Source: Psychrobacillus sp042945595
GTDB taxonomy: Bacteria; Bacillota; Bacilli; Bacillales_A; Planococcaceae
Assembly (NCBI RefSeq): GCF_042945595.1
Contig: NZ_CP168493.1
Coordinates: 2,170,001 to 2,234,000, forward strand
Length of the DNA stretch: 64,000 nt
Direction: 5' to 3'
A program made the translations under genes and the position numbers. The stretch's first letter is position 1. Each line of letters begins with the position of its first letter. Under the pieces are notes generated by a model that saw nothing but the letters and a program-made list of their open reading frames with translations, did not search any database and was not told where the DNA came from. Positions 51,588 through 60,330 of the stretch are shown here, piece after piece.

Positions 51588-52097
51588 TTAATCCGTTCCT
51601 TCTTGTCCAATTCGGAAGTAGTTACCACCTGTTGAGCCATCACCCGTGCGTGGTAGACCAATGAATTCAACTTCATATTTAACTACTTCTTTACCGTAAG
51701 CTCTCTCAAATGCACCAGTTGGATAGGCTTTGAAAACAGTAATATCATAATCCGTGTCTTCCCCTGCATCTTTTGGATGGATTGTAATTTCTTGTGCTTT
51801 ATCCCTTACACGCTGATGGATACGTCCATCTGTCATACCGACAACTTCACCATCTTCTTTCAACTCTTGAAGTGCTGGCAAAGCCATTTTTAACTTTTCA
51901 AACCCTTCCTCTTGGAACACAACTTTTAATTTTACGCTCCACGAATCAAGATATAGATCATATAAACCAAGCTCATACGTTTCTACATCTAAATAGTTCG
52001 GCTCTGCGGTAAACGTTGCTCCATCACCCTGTAAACCAATATCTAAGCCGCCTACCTTAATATCTGCCAAACCGAAACCTACTTTAATTTCACTCAT
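51588..52097 (-). CDS. major tail tube protein candidate
   Basis: 169 residues, beta-rich: IKVGFGLADIKVGGLDIGLQ, then LDVETYELGLYDLYLDSWSV and a C-terminal YEVEFIGLPRTGDGSTGGNY. The position just before the chaperones and the fold-like pattern suit a siphovirus tail tube subunit. It is paralogous to the protein at 52497: both begin with (K)I..(G/P)FGL and share the E.Y.V.F..L....(D/E)G plan and an IHP(K/F)DA motif. One may form the tube and the other a minor variant or a different ring. Confidence 0.75.
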   Translation of the reverse strand: MSEIKVGFGLADIKVGGLDIGLQGDGATFTAEPNYLDVETYELGLYDLYLDSWSVKLKVVFQEEGFEKLKMALPALQELKEDGEVVGMTDGRIHQRVRDKAQEITIHPKDAGEDTDYDITVFKAYPTGAFERAYGKEVVKYEVEFIGLPRTGDGSTGGNYFRIGQEGTD

Positions 52098-52120
52098 CTA
52101 TAATCATTCCTTTTCATTTT

Positions 52121-52504
52121 TTATTTTTGTACAATTAAAAAAACCAACTCCATTGAGAACTCTTCATTCTCGTTAGAATCGGCATATAGATAGTTCACAT
52201 CTGTTCTGGCATAGCTATGCATAACTCTTAATCCGTCAAGGTTGTAATTCTCTTTAGAATGGAATAACGTTAATATTTCATTTCCTAGCTTACTACCTTC
52301 ATCATGAGTTGGTGCTCTAAATTTTATCTCAATTACCTTTTCTCTTGTTGGTGCATATAAATCAGGAGGATATCCACCTAAATCAATGACACTAACAATT
52401 AAATTAGGTTGTTCAGGATAGAAGTTAATGAATAAATTTTCACTAAATATGAGTGCTTGCTCCTTAATGTTTGAAGCAATATAATCAGCTACCACTTTAA
52501 GCAT
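52121..52504 (-). CDS. tail terminator-like (minor capsid) protein
   Basis: About 127 residues from ATG 52504, with AGGTGG 5-6 bases upstream; the GTG three codons earlier abuts the site. MLKVVADYIASNIKEQALIF, then a mixed alpha/beta body (PNLIVSVIDLGGYPPDLYAP, KVIEIKFRAPTHDEGSKLGN). Gene order and length suggest the tail terminator or 'minor capsid from bacteriophage' family. It overlaps the preceding tail-tube-like gene by eight bases and lies between two tail-tube-like paralogues. Confidence 0.6.
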   Translation of the reverse strand: MLKVVADYIASNIKEQALIFSENLFINFYPEQPNLIVSVIDLGGYPPDLYAPTREKVIEIKFRAPTHDEGSKLGNEILTLFHSKENYNLDGLRVMHSYARTDVNYLYADSNENEEFSMELVFLIVQK

Positions 52505-53009
52505 TATATCCACCTACCTTTTCCCAATCGCCAATAAAAAAGTATGTATTATTCATGTGTGGATTAGATTTATTCTTAACTCTCGTCCCAATAAATACTA
52601 TTTCAAATTCATCTGTTTCCTTCTTATATGTGCGTTTAAATCCAGTTTCTGGTGAAATGTAAGCATTCCAAATACAAATATCAAACTCTTTGTCAACTGC
52701 ATCGAATGGATGAATAATCAATCTTTTTCCTTCTATATCAAAGTTAGAAGGATCATCATAAAGACCATCTTCATGTGTTTCCAACGTTTGCATTAGCTTT
52801 AATGTTTCATAGGACTCATCATTAACAGACACTTTAAAGGTCACTTCATACGATTCCAAAATATAACCGTTTACATCATTTAATGCTCCACCAAACATTT
52901 TTGTATAAGTTGGAATAGCCGAGAATACACCCTCATCTGCCATAGCTGGAAGTTTCATATCATCATATGTGATCTCGCACAAACCAAATGGAATTTTAAT
53001 TTCGTTCAT
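52497..53009 (-). CDS. second tail-tube-like protein
   Basis: 170 residues: IKIPFGLCEITYDDMKLPAM, ESYEVTFKVSVNDESYETLK, RLIIHPFDAVDKEFDICIWN and a C-terminal DEFEIVFIGTRVKNK ... NTYFFIGD. The same layout as the protein at 51588, at low identity, suggests old duplication. It lies between the HK97-gp10-like protein and the tail terminator. It could be the true tube protein, or a head-tail joining or neck ring with the same fold. Confidence 0.65.
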   Translation of the reverse strand: MNEIKIPFGLCEITYDDMKLPAMADEGVFSAIPTYTKMFGGALNDVNGYILESYEVTFKVSVNDESYETLKLMQTLETHEDGLYDDPSNFDIEGKRLIIHPFDAVDKEFDICIWNAYISPETGFKRTYKKETDEFEIVFIGTRVKNKSNPHMNNTYFFIGDWEKVGGYNA

Positions 53010-53401
53010 GAATAATCACCCACCATTTTATCTAATATGTGCTTCATGTACTTTTGACTGTAAGCTGTAATAGGTTGTGATAAAAACTTACGCCCAACGG
53101 TCATACCGTCAAAACCAGACTTTCTTGCTGAAGTTGCTCCCAGATTATAGAATCCTTCGTGCATACGTAGAGCATACTTTTTGTTGTATCCAACTTTAGC
53201 TGTAATTGCTCCATTTGATTTAATAGCTGGTTCTACCGTTCCATTTTCCATTAATCCACCTTCATCCAATGGTGCAAGTTTTTGACTAGCAGATAACAAA
53301 TCTTCTGCTACTTCATTTATTCCTTTTTCAATGTTTGTAACTGCATCCATAGCTAACCTTTGTAACTCATCGCCAAAATCTTCAATTTTCATAGTTCTCA
53401 T
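53006..53401 (-). CDS. HK97 gp10-like neck protein
   Basis: 131 residues: MKIEDFGDELQRLAMDAVTN, AEDLLSASQKLAPLDEGGLM, then AKVGYNKKYALRMHEGFYNL and a long C-terminal helix. Acting on residues such as 'APxDxGxL' and 'YxxxxHEG', this is the pattern of the gp10 family of head-tail connection or tail completion proteins. AGGTGAT is 6 bases before the ATG. It overlaps both neighbours by four bases. Confidence 0.78.
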   Translation of the reverse strand: MRTMKIEDFGDELQRLAMDAVTNIEKGINEVAEDLLSASQKLAPLDEGGLMENGTVEPAIKSNGAITAKVGYNKKYALRMHEGFYNLGATSARKSGFDGMTVGRKFLSQPITAYSQKYMKHILDKMVGDYS

Positions 53402-53691
53402 ACATAAATCACCTGCTTTACAACTTCGCCAATTGTATTTCTAGTAATTTTTTGAGAGATAATTGCATGTTCCTTATTGTCATATTCAACCTTATCATCA
53501 ACTTTAAAGGAAATATCAGCAGGAAGAGTGAACTCCAATTGAGATACTACTTCTTGTGCTGATTTATCTTTAACTAGTTGATACTTCTCTTTCACACGAC
53601 ACTTAACATCCTGCTCATTCTTTTTAATCGATTTGCCATATCCATCCCTACCAATTTCATAAATTGTGCAATCTTGGTATAGAGTAATCAT
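53398..53691 (-). CDS. head closure/neck protein candidate
   Basis: 97 residues, beta-rich: MITLYQDCTIYEIGRDGYGK, VKCRVKEKYQLVKDKSAQEV, FTLPADISFKVDDKVEYDNK. It resembles small phage proteins placed between the connector and gp10-like genes (head closure, SPP1 gp16 type). The call rests on position, size and a beta-barrel-like pattern. It overlaps both neighbours by four bases, as expected for phage structural genes. Confidence 0.65.
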   Translation of the reverse strand: MITLYQDCTIYEIGRDGYGKSIKKNEQDVKCRVKEKYQLVKDKSAQEVVSQLEFTLPADISFKVDDKVEYDNKEHAIISQKITRNTIGEVVKQVIYV

Positions 53692-54050
53692 ATGATTTTA
53701 CCCAACTTTTTGAATGAGTGTTTCTTTAAAAATGTCGATACTATTGGAGAAATAAAAGAGATGTCCATTTGAAAGCTCATATCTTCAAATTTATAAGAAG
53801 ATACACCCTCACGCTGAAGTATTAAACGCTCTTTATCGAATACAAGTAGATGAATAGCTTGCTCACAAACTGCATAAAGATAGATGGATTTCTCTTTAAC
53901 ATCTTCACGTAACTCAAACGCTGCATTGATATAGTTTTCAGCCATTTGCAGGGAATTTTTTCTGTCCATGTCGTCAGACAATGACTCCCATGCTACTTTT
54001 TCAACATGCATGGATAAATAAGCATCTGCATCATATAGGTCGACTGACAT
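53688..54050 (-). CDS. head-tail adaptor (connector) candidate
   Basis: 120 residues, helical: DLYDADAYLSMHVEKVAWES, SLQMAENYINAAFELREDVK, YLYAVCEQAIHLLVFDKERL. Such all-helical proteins after the capsid gene are usually the SPP1 gp15/HK97 gp6-type connector; the DADxYL...W......R...L pattern fits. The C-terminal 35 residues are less regular (SFISPIVSTFLKKHSFKKLG). It starts inside the end of the 36-residue gene. Confidence 0.68.
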   Translation of the reverse strand: MSVDLYDADAYLSMHVEKVAWESLSDDMDRKNSLQMAENYINAAFELREDVKEKSIYLYAVCEQAIHLLVFDKERLILQREGVSSYKFEDMSFQMDISFISPIVSTFLKKHSFKKLGKII

Positions 54051-54141
54051 TTTTAGTCACCTTCTTTGGTGTCTGCTTATCTTCATCTTTTCCAACTTTT
54101 ATTTTCTTAACTATTGTTTCATGCCGTCTTCTAAGCAACAA
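54031..54141 (-). CDS. 36-residue basic phage peptide, tentative
   Basis: From TTG 54141, with GGAGGTC 7-8 bases upstream: a strongly basic peptide LLRRRHETIVKKIKVGKDED. It overlaps the connector gene start by 20 bases. Small basic genes are common at this position in Gram-positive phages. The reading frame is short, so chance is possible. Confidence 0.45.
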   Translation of the reverse strand: MLLRRRHETIVKKIKVGKDEDKQTPKKVTKNVSRPI

Positions 54142-54160
54142 TTTGTAGACCTCCTCCATT

Positions 54161-54188
54161 AAAATGAGAAGGGAACAAATCCCCTCTC
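54161..54188 (-). terminator. weak terminator after the capsid gene
   Basis: On minus: GAGAGGGGATTTGTTCCCTTCTC stem-loop then ATTTTAA. It is weak and may reduce rather than stop transcription past the highly expressed capsid gene. Confidence 0.45.
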
Positions 54189-54210
54189 AGATTATATATT
54201 TCCGCTAATA

Positions 54211-55017
54211 TTATGCTTTTGTTTTCAATTTAACTAGTTTGGACTCGTCTTCAACTACAGCTACATAGTGCTCATCTGCTGAGATAACTGTTGTTTTGGC
54301 AAGGATATCTCGCTGACTTTCAACCATTACATCACGTTTCAAATAGATTGCAAGTGCACCTTCTTTAACGATGAAGTTAGTGTAAACTCCAGCAGTCTTA
54401 GGAACTTTGTTGGATGCAACCACTTGACATCCTGCAATTTCACCAATTACTCCTGTCATGAAAGCATTCGGTACAGACTTAATGAAATCTGGGTTCTTAC
54501 GAATAGCTGACTTTTGAAGTGAATGAATGAACAAGATTTTCGGCTCGTCGTCTTCTTCTTCGAACTTATCAAGCGCATCTACAATTGAATCATATGAGAT
54601 CGCTACAGTGGAAGCATCATGTGTAAGTGTTGCACCGTTGAATGCTTCCACACAGTCATTATCAACTTTAGCTGCAATTGACGTTTCAAGTTGTTTCTCT
54701 GCTTCTCCTACTGGATCACCGTATCCTGACAGTGCCGCTTTATCAGTAATTTCTACCGCTTTACCTGCTTGTTTAATTGTAACTGATTGAGTAGATGCAG
54801 AAAGTACTGTTGTACCCATTGCGATACCTTCAGTAAGATCATCCGCATCTCCAATATATGCATATTTAGGGATTGTTACTGTATCCCCTGCTTGTCCTAC
54901 AAGTGTTTTATCAATACGTGCAAGTGGAGCAAATTTGATTTTCTTTTCCAATTCAGCAGAAATCATATCCGCCATTACTTCTGGGTTAACTAAGTTCGCT
55001 AATTTTGTTGTTGTCAT
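54211..55017 (-). CDS. major capsid protein, N4-gp56-like
   Basis: About 268 residues from ATG 55017 (TTTKLANLVNPEVMADMISA), with AAAAGGATG upstream. AGDTVTIPKYAYIGDADDLT, the AVEITDKAALSGYGDPVGEA block and the C-terminal RDVMVESQRDILAKTTVISA match 'N4-gp56 family major capsid' annotations in Gram-positive phages as I remember them. The fold is HK97-like. Follows the scaffold gene by 60 bp. The protein forms the capsid shell. Confidence 0.88.
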   Translation of the reverse strand: MTTTKLANLVNPEVMADMISAELEKKIKFAPLARIDKTLVGQAGDTVTIPKYAYIGDADDLTEGIAMGTTVLSASTQSVTIKQAGKAVEITDKAALSGYGDPVGEAEKQLETSIAAKVDNDCVEAFNGATLTHDASTVAISYDSIVDALDKFEEEDDEPKILFIHSLQKSAIRKNPDFIKSVPNAFMTGVIGEIAGCQVVASNKVPKTAGVYTNFIVKEGALAIYLKRDVMVESQRDILAKTTVISADEHYVAVVEDESKLVKLKTKA

Positions 55018-55076
55018 TTTTAAAAACATCCTTTTCTAATTGTAATTTTTATGTTTGTGGTTGAGCCACTACTCTA

Positions 55077-55664
55077 TTATTTAAGCAATTGATTGTATAA
55101 GTTTTCATCCTCATGCTTAAGTTTTACTTTTTCTTGATGAGTCATTTTCATAAACTGTTCCTTTGTGATTGTTGGAGGAACTGGGTTAGCACCTAATCCG
55201 CCAAAATCTTGAGGCTTATTCATGGTAAATAACCCATTTACAATAGCTGATTCAATCCAAGCCAATTTAGCAACATCATCGACATTAGGAATTAAATCCT
55301 TGAATGCTTCTGGTACTTGCTCTAGTTTCGATTGATACATTTGTTGAAAGAGTGCCTCATATTGAGAAACTTTTAATTGAAGTGGTTTAACTATTTCATC
55401 ATTAACTTCTGGATTTTCTGTTTCAGATTCAACTTCATGGTCACTATTTTTTAACTTATCAAGCTCATCTTTCACTTCTTTATACTTATCATTAATTTCC
55501 TTGAAGCGTTTATATGGAACTGCTTTTCCTTCTTCTAATTCAGTTTCTTCAATAACTTCTACTTCCTCAGTCGGATCTGTGTTAACGTCTTCAGCTGACG
55601 AATCGACTTCCTCAGTTTCAACCTCTTCAACGATTTCCTCTGTATCTTTGATTTCTTCTGCCAT
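55077..55664 (-). CDS. capsid scaffolding protein
   Basis: 195 residues. The first 45 are almost wholly Glu/Asp/Val/Thr (IKDTEEIVEEVETEEVDSSA), a helical coiled-coil region follows (KRFKEINDKYKEVKDELDKL), and the tail is NPVPPTITKEQFMKMTHQEK. Very acidic, coiled-coil proteins just before the capsid gene are phage scaffolds or capsid assembly proteins. No sign of a protease. AAAGGATG lies upstream of the ATG. Confidence 0.82.
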   Translation of the reverse strand: MAEEIKDTEEIVEEVETEEVDSSAEDVNTDPTEEVEVIEETELEEGKAVPYKRFKEINDKYKEVKDELDKLKNSDHEVESETENPEVNDEIVKPLQLKVSQYEALFQQMYQSKLEQVPEAFKDLIPNVDDVAKLAWIESAIVNGLFTMNKPQDFGGLGANPVPPTITKEQFMKMTHQEKVKLKHEDENLYNQLLK

Positions 55665-55754
55665 TTATTAATTCATCCTTTCACATTTTTTTACGTGGTT
55701 TAGTCCACGAGTTGGATTTTTAACATAATAAAAACACGTCAATTAGAAACATAA

Positions 55755-56696
55755 TCATTTCTTTTTGAGTGATTCATAGTCAATCTTATTTAATTCTTTC
55801 ATTGATAAGCTTTGATATTTATTATTGACAGTTTCACCCTTGCCCATTAAAGCTGACATATAGGCAAGAAAAATATGCTTACAACCTGGATGAAGTATGT
55901 TGTATGGACGATTAGGAAGCGTTTCTATAGAAGGATAGTTCTTACTCTCTCCACTTATTGAGAACACCATATCCTCATAATACCTACACCAATCAGCAGC
56001 GCCATGTTTGCTAATCTGTATCAAGTCAAAGTTTTCACTGTATGCACCTTCTTCAGCATACTTTTCTTGATACTCTTTTAGTCTGTTCAGTGTACCTTCG
56101 TTGTGCAGAATCCTGCTTTTAGTTCTAATCACCATATCAGCATACCTATCTATTTTCCATACTCTGCTACCAGCATCCTTAAAAGATGAAATACCATTTG
56201 CGAGTAGTTGCTCTCTCAACTTCTTCTTGACAGTGATATATGAATCCCCACCTTCGATCATTGCTGTGATTAATGATTGAGCGTTATCACGTATGATTTT
56301 CTTTGCTTCACGGCTCAAATATCGTGTATTTTTATCTAAGTCGTTATACAAGTCGTTTGTTGCCCTTTTAAGCGCTTCTTTATGAATGGCATGTTCAGCA
56401 CGGGAAAGTTTCTTAACATCACTAATTTGAATAGCTAAGGAGTCAATATTTTTTAAGGAAAACAAATAATATTGTGGAAATACACTTTTCAGGAAAACTT
56501 TTGCTTCCTCATCTAAACCAACTAGAATCAGATTGACTTCTTTAAGTAGCTTTTTAGTTTGCCTATCATTCATTTCCTCATCTATTTGTCTTATGAGTAA
56601 AGCCAAAATAGTCGTGTACGCAATCCGATATTTAGAGATAAGCTTATCTGTATCTTCATCAATCTGTTCGATGGATTCATATTCTTTTTCTTCCAT
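55755..56696 (-). CDS. phage minor capsid protein (head morphogenesis)
   Basis: 313 residues. The C-terminal part, ISKHGAADWCRYYEDMVFSI with LPNRPYNILHPGCKHIFLAY, holds the GAADxCR and HPxCxH motifs of 'phage minor capsid protein 2/SPP1 gp7-like' proteins; the N-terminal half is helical. These proteins act at the portal vertex in head assembly and DNA injection. The ATG overlaps the portal stop (TAATG). Confidence 0.85.
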   Translation of the reverse strand: MEEKEYESIEQIDEDTDKLISKYRIAYTTILALLIRQIDEEMNDRQTKKLLKEVNLILVGLDEEAKVFLKSVFPQYYLFSLKNIDSLAIQISDVKKLSRAEHAIHKEALKRATNDLYNDLDKNTRYLSREAKKIIRDNAQSLITAMIEGGDSYITVKKKLREQLLANGISSFKDAGSRVWKIDRYADMVIRTKSRILHNEGTLNRLKEYQEKYAEEGAYSENFDLIQISKHGAADWCRYYEDMVFSISGESKNYPSIETLPNRPYNILHPGCKHIFLAYMSALMGKGETVNNKYQSLSMKELNKIDYESLKKK

Positions 56697-57991
56697 TAAA
56701 TATCACTCCGAAAACTTAATCGGTCACGCTCGTTCTCTTCGTTAATAATTTCAAGGAATTCGTCCTCTACTTCTTTTGAAGTATAATGAGGATTCAAACG
56801 AGCAATAGATGATTTAGCGGAAGAAAGTCCAGATACAACTTTTAATTGCTCTTCTTGTGCTTTTGTGAAGTTATCTTCTGGCATCGATGCAGTCATCTCA
56901 ATAGATGGAATAACCGGCTCATATTTGGCTCCTGCTAAGACTTCTAATTGTTGTGCTTGATGTAGAATTTTCTTAATACCATGCTCAAAATATTTCAAAC
57001 TGTTTTCAATAACAGTTGACGTTCTGAAAGCCTTCAACTTTATTGATAAACTGGAACTATTTGCAGATTCTTTGGTTAATCCGTACAAATTGGAATTTAA
57101 TGGAGATAGATAGTGGAGCATCTTCATGATTACTTCCTCTAAATACCATCTATTAGCCTCTAATTGTGATTCCCAAGTTAGATAAGAAGGTTTCACCTCT
57201 CCATCATCCACTGGAATATACAAGCCACTTTCTCCTTTTTGAAAGTTTCCGTCAAAATCCAGTAAGCTTGGAGAACCTATAATGGATGGATTAGAATGCT
57301 TATCTAATATTTTAGAAATTTGACTAACTCGCCAATTGTATTCCTCAAATAACGGTTCTAATCCGAAGTATAATGAATATCCAAATGTGTCACCGTTATG
57401 TCTACTAAATGGAATATAGGTTAATGGGCTTTCTGTGAGGCGAGTATTAACTTCTGTAACCTTTCCTATATCAGCACCTAACTCATTGTTGGTGAATACG
57501 CTTTTCTTTGTGATACACCAGTATTCCCCATTGCGTTTCTCGTAGATTTCTCTATATAAGAACTGTTCACCATTTTCTGTTACAGGGAAAGCAATTGTTT
57601 CTTTCACTGTTTTCCGCTTATCAAATGGATCGACATCAGGAAAATAGTAGTCAGGCTGAATAAATGTGATTTTACTTTTACCTTCATCAAGATAATTCTT
57701 AAATACTGCCCCACCTTTAACCGCTACGGTGATACTTGCTTCAGATAAAATGGAATTAAAATCATTCTCATAAATTAAACGGTCAATCATTTGATTAGTC
57801 TCAGGATTATCCTTGACTGTTGCGTTAATATTATCCCTAAAACTTAGATCCCTAAATAACTTAGCAATTTCTGAAGCTAGTGCAATAGGAATATATTTTC
57901 CATCCGTTCGCTTGAATTGTGGCTTATTTCTATACAAATCCCACATACGCTTATATCGCAAATGTCGATTGTCTTTAAAATTTATATTCAA
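56696..57991 (-). CDS. portal protein, SPP1 gp6-like
   Basis: 431 residues from TTG (AAAGGAGATG upstream). MWDLYRNKPQFKRTDGKYIP opens it, PFSRHNGDTFGYSLYFGLEP and KMLHYLSPLNSNLYGLTKES follow; the helical C-terminus reads SSLSIKLKAFRTSTVIENSL and ends FLEIINEENERD. Order terL-portal-minor capsid is standard. The dodecameric portal forms the DNA channel. No clip-domain detail can be read by eye. Confidence 0.85.
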   Translation of the reverse strand: MNINFKDNRHLRYKRMWDLYRNKPQFKRTDGKYIPIALASEIAKLFRDLSFRDNINATVKDNPETNQMIDRLIYENDFNSILSEASITVAVKGGAVFKNYLDEGKSKITFIQPDYYFPDVDPFDKRKTVKETIAFPVTENGEQFLYREIYEKRNGEYWCITKKSVFTNNELGADIGKVTEVNTRLTESPLTYIPFSRHNGDTFGYSLYFGLEPLFEEYNWRVSQISKILDKHSNPSIIGSPSLLDFDGNFQKGESGLYIPVDDGEVKPSYLTWESQLEANRWYLEEVIMKMLHYLSPLNSNLYGLTKESANSSSLSIKLKAFRTSTVIENSLKYFEHGIKKILHQAQQLEVLAGAKYEPVIPSIEMTASMPEDNFTKAQEEQLKVVSGLSSAKSSIARLNPHYTSKEVEDEFLEIINEENERDRLSFRSDI

Positions 57992-58031
57992 TCTGTCATC
58001 TCCTTTCTAAATTTGAGCATAAAAAAACACC

Positions 58032-59645
58032 TCATAGCCATGAAGGCTTGGGCATTACTTGTTTAGGCTTTTTCACTTTTTCAATTATCTCCCAAGCACC
58101 TGCTAAGGAGTCGGCTGCATCATCATGGCGAGCTTTAGGATTCCAGTCTTTAATCTGTAAATTATATTCTTGACTGTCTCGATTAAATTTGATGATACCG
58201 TTAGCTATATCAGGTTGTAATTGCATGATTCTTACTTCCTTTTTATTTCTTGGTTTCACAGGAATAATACGAATCGAATAGATGCCTTCTGCTTTCAATC
58301 GTTTCTTTAAATCTTCTAATATGTATTCTTGGAAGAGTGTAGATTCAAATGCCAATACATCCAAATAATCCTCATATAGCTTCACCTTTTGGATAATTAA
58401 ATCAATCAATTTATCTGGTGTAATACGCTTGATTGTTCCATCAACAATATATTTATAACCTGTGACCTTCTGCTTTGCTAATATTGTGATAGCAGAAAAG
58501 TCCCCTTTACTTTGCGACTTACCCATTGCTGGATCAACAAACATAACTAAATTACATTCTGATAGATTAGGCATTCCATTGAAGTATTGAATGTTTTGGA
58601 AGATGTAATCATCTGCTCCCCTCGGCTGACACATTAATTCTTTATAGAAGGATGATTCTCCATCGTCAACTAGCTTCTTCATAAGAAAGTAGTAATCAAA
58701 TTTTTCATCCCATAAAACACGAGTACCTTTTAGCATTTCAGATTGACTAGTAAGAAAGAAATTGTAAGCTGTTTCTTCTCTATGCTTGTCCTCTAATGAT
58801 GTATAAATTTTTCTCCATTCAGCCCATAAGTCTGAACGTTCTGCCCATTGTAAAATAGACTGGAAGAATAGTTGTTTGTACCCTGTAGTTTCAGGACTAA
58901 GTAATTCTGAAAGTATATCCTCCGAATGTAATACAGTACCAACTACCAAAACACGAGTATTTTCTGTTCCAGAATTTAATAGGGAATCTTTATAAGTATT
59001 TGCAAGGTTTTCTCTACCGCTATCTGATTCTGCTACCTGATCTTTGATTAAATCATCACATAAAATCAATTCAGGACGATGCTCTTTGTAGCGAATTCCT
59101 CGTATTGAACCATCAATTCCTCTAATAGTAATACAAGTATCATTAGCTAAATGAACCTCATTAAATGACCATTTATTATTAGGTTGCTTCATCCTCCCAA
59201 AATCTTCAATAATGGCATCATTAGAAACCAACTCATCTTTTATCATGCTTAGAAAAGGAATTCCAGTATCTTCAGTTGCTGATACAAGTAATATGAATTG
59301 AAGCTTTTTATATAGAAGGATATTAAGTGGAAATAAAAATGAGGATAAAGTGGATTTTCCATAACCCCTAGGAACACCTACAACCATTCGCTTTCCTTCT
59401 TTCTCAAGTAGCCAATTTAACTCTTCCATTAATGATGTATGAAACTGGTTAAATGGTTTGCTGAAGTATTTAGGGAAATACGCTTTAGCAAAATAGGATA
59501 AATCAATCGCTCCTAACATTTTTCGCAATCCATTCGATCCAGTTAAAGAAAAATTAGATATTAGTTCTTTAATTTGTTCATCATTAAAATGGAATTTTAA
59601 GTGTTGAAATAGTAATTCTGTTTCTTTCTTATTTAGTGATTTCAT
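58032..59645 (-). CDS. terL: terminase large subunit
   Basis: 537 residues. Walker A GVPRGYGKST at 90-99; Walker B ELILCDDLI near 190; a coupling motif region GTVLHSED; the RNase H-like nuclease starts with LVMFVDPAMGKSQSKGDFSA, whose Asp is the first metal ligand, and ends with the ARHDDAADSLAGA acidic cluster. It packages DNA into the head. It is separated from terS by the tyrosine recombinase and a small gene, which is unusual. Confidence 0.93.
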   Translation of the reverse strand: MKSLNKKETELLFQHLKFHFNDEQIKELISNFSLTGSNGLRKMLGAIDLSYFAKAYFPKYFSKPFNQFHTSLMEELNWLLEKEGKRMVVGVPRGYGKSTLSSFLFPLNILLYKKLQFILLVSATEDTGIPFLSMIKDELVSNDAIIEDFGRMKQPNNKWSFNEVHLANDTCITIRGIDGSIRGIRYKEHRPELILCDDLIKDQVAESDSGRENLANTYKDSLLNSGTENTRVLVVGTVLHSEDILSELLSPETTGYKQLFFQSILQWAERSDLWAEWRKIYTSLEDKHREETAYNFFLTSQSEMLKGTRVLWDEKFDYYFLMKKLVDDGESSFYKELMCQPRGADDYIFQNIQYFNGMPNLSECNLVMFVDPAMGKSQSKGDFSAITILAKQKVTGYKYIVDGTIKRITPDKLIDLIIQKVKLYEDYLDVLAFESTLFQEYILEDLKKRLKAEGIYSIRIIPVKPRNKKEVRIMQLQPDIANGIIKFNRDSQEYNLQIKDWNPKARHDDAADSLAGAWEIIEKVKKPKQVMPKPSWL

Positions 59646-59796
59646 TTTAAATATAACAACATCCTTTTCTGAGGTGTAATTGGTAGGATTTATAACATTT
59701 CATTCGATTTAAGCACTGATATTATTGTTCTGATGTATTTGTTAGGGTGCATCCTAGAATTGATTGATATTTTTAAAATACGACCATATACACCAA
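59646..59796. other. spacer before terL
   Basis: 151 bp with the terL ribosome binding region (AAAAGGATG about 14 bases before the ATG, further than usual). Nothing else is evident. Confidence 0.5.
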
Positions 59797-60012
59797 TTAT
59801 TCATTACCAACTTTCTCTAATCGTTTTGCTGTTCTTAGTTGATTAACTGGAATCAAATATTGCCGTGCGATAATTTTGTTATCCTTTTGATATGTAGCCA
59901 TCTCCTTGAATCCTTTTTTGAGATAGTAACGATTAATAGATTGCATAACTTTTTTATCTGTGATGTAAAGTGCGTAATGTGTGTTTGAATACTTCCATAA
60001 ATTGCATAACAT
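59797..60012 (-). CDS. 71-residue hypothetical phage protein
   Basis: MLCNLWKYSNTHYALYITDK, then KVMQSINRYYLKKGFKEMAT and ARQYLIPVNQLRTAKRLEKV. AGGGGAG lies 6 bases before the ATG, so it is probably translated. It looks like a small mixed alpha/beta protein; no domain recognised. It lies between the recombinase and terL. Confidence 0.65.
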   Translation of the reverse strand: MLCNLWKYSNTHYALYITDKKVMQSINRYYLKKGFKEMATYQKDNKIIARQYLIPVNQLRTAKRLEKVGNE

Positions 60013-60330
60013 TTATAACTCCCCTATTTTATGACATTAAAAAACTAGCCAATTAAAAACACCCAATAATTAGGAAAGGGAATAACCTAAAAATAAGATG
60101 TTTTTAATTACCTAGTTGATATTCAAAAGTTTAAAAATGGTGCGAAAATTTATGAGTCGTAGTACGACACGTTTTTCATTTTCAAAAGTATGTACCCCCA
60201 CCCCTTCGTTTACTAACTCTTCATCAATCAGAACGTATATTCTATTTATCTAATCCGATACATACAATCTATTCATCTTATCCAAAATAAAAAGACTATC
60301 CAAATGGAGAAGGATAATCCTTGAAAGAGA
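60013..60330. other. 318-bp gap with an inverted repeat
   Basis: No gene. AACTAGCCAATTAAAAACA (60043-60061) and TGTTTTTAATTACCTAGTT (60099-60117) form an inverted repeat with two mismatches across 37 bases; it could be a structured RNA end, a protein-binding site or a recombination relic. The recombinase terminator lies at 60286-60319. TCGTAGTACGAC at 60155 is a short palindrome. Confidence 0.5.
60286..60319 (-). terminator. terminator after the recombinase
   Basis: On minus: GATTATCC, 10-base loop, GGATAGTC, then TTTTTATTTT. Confidence 0.65.
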
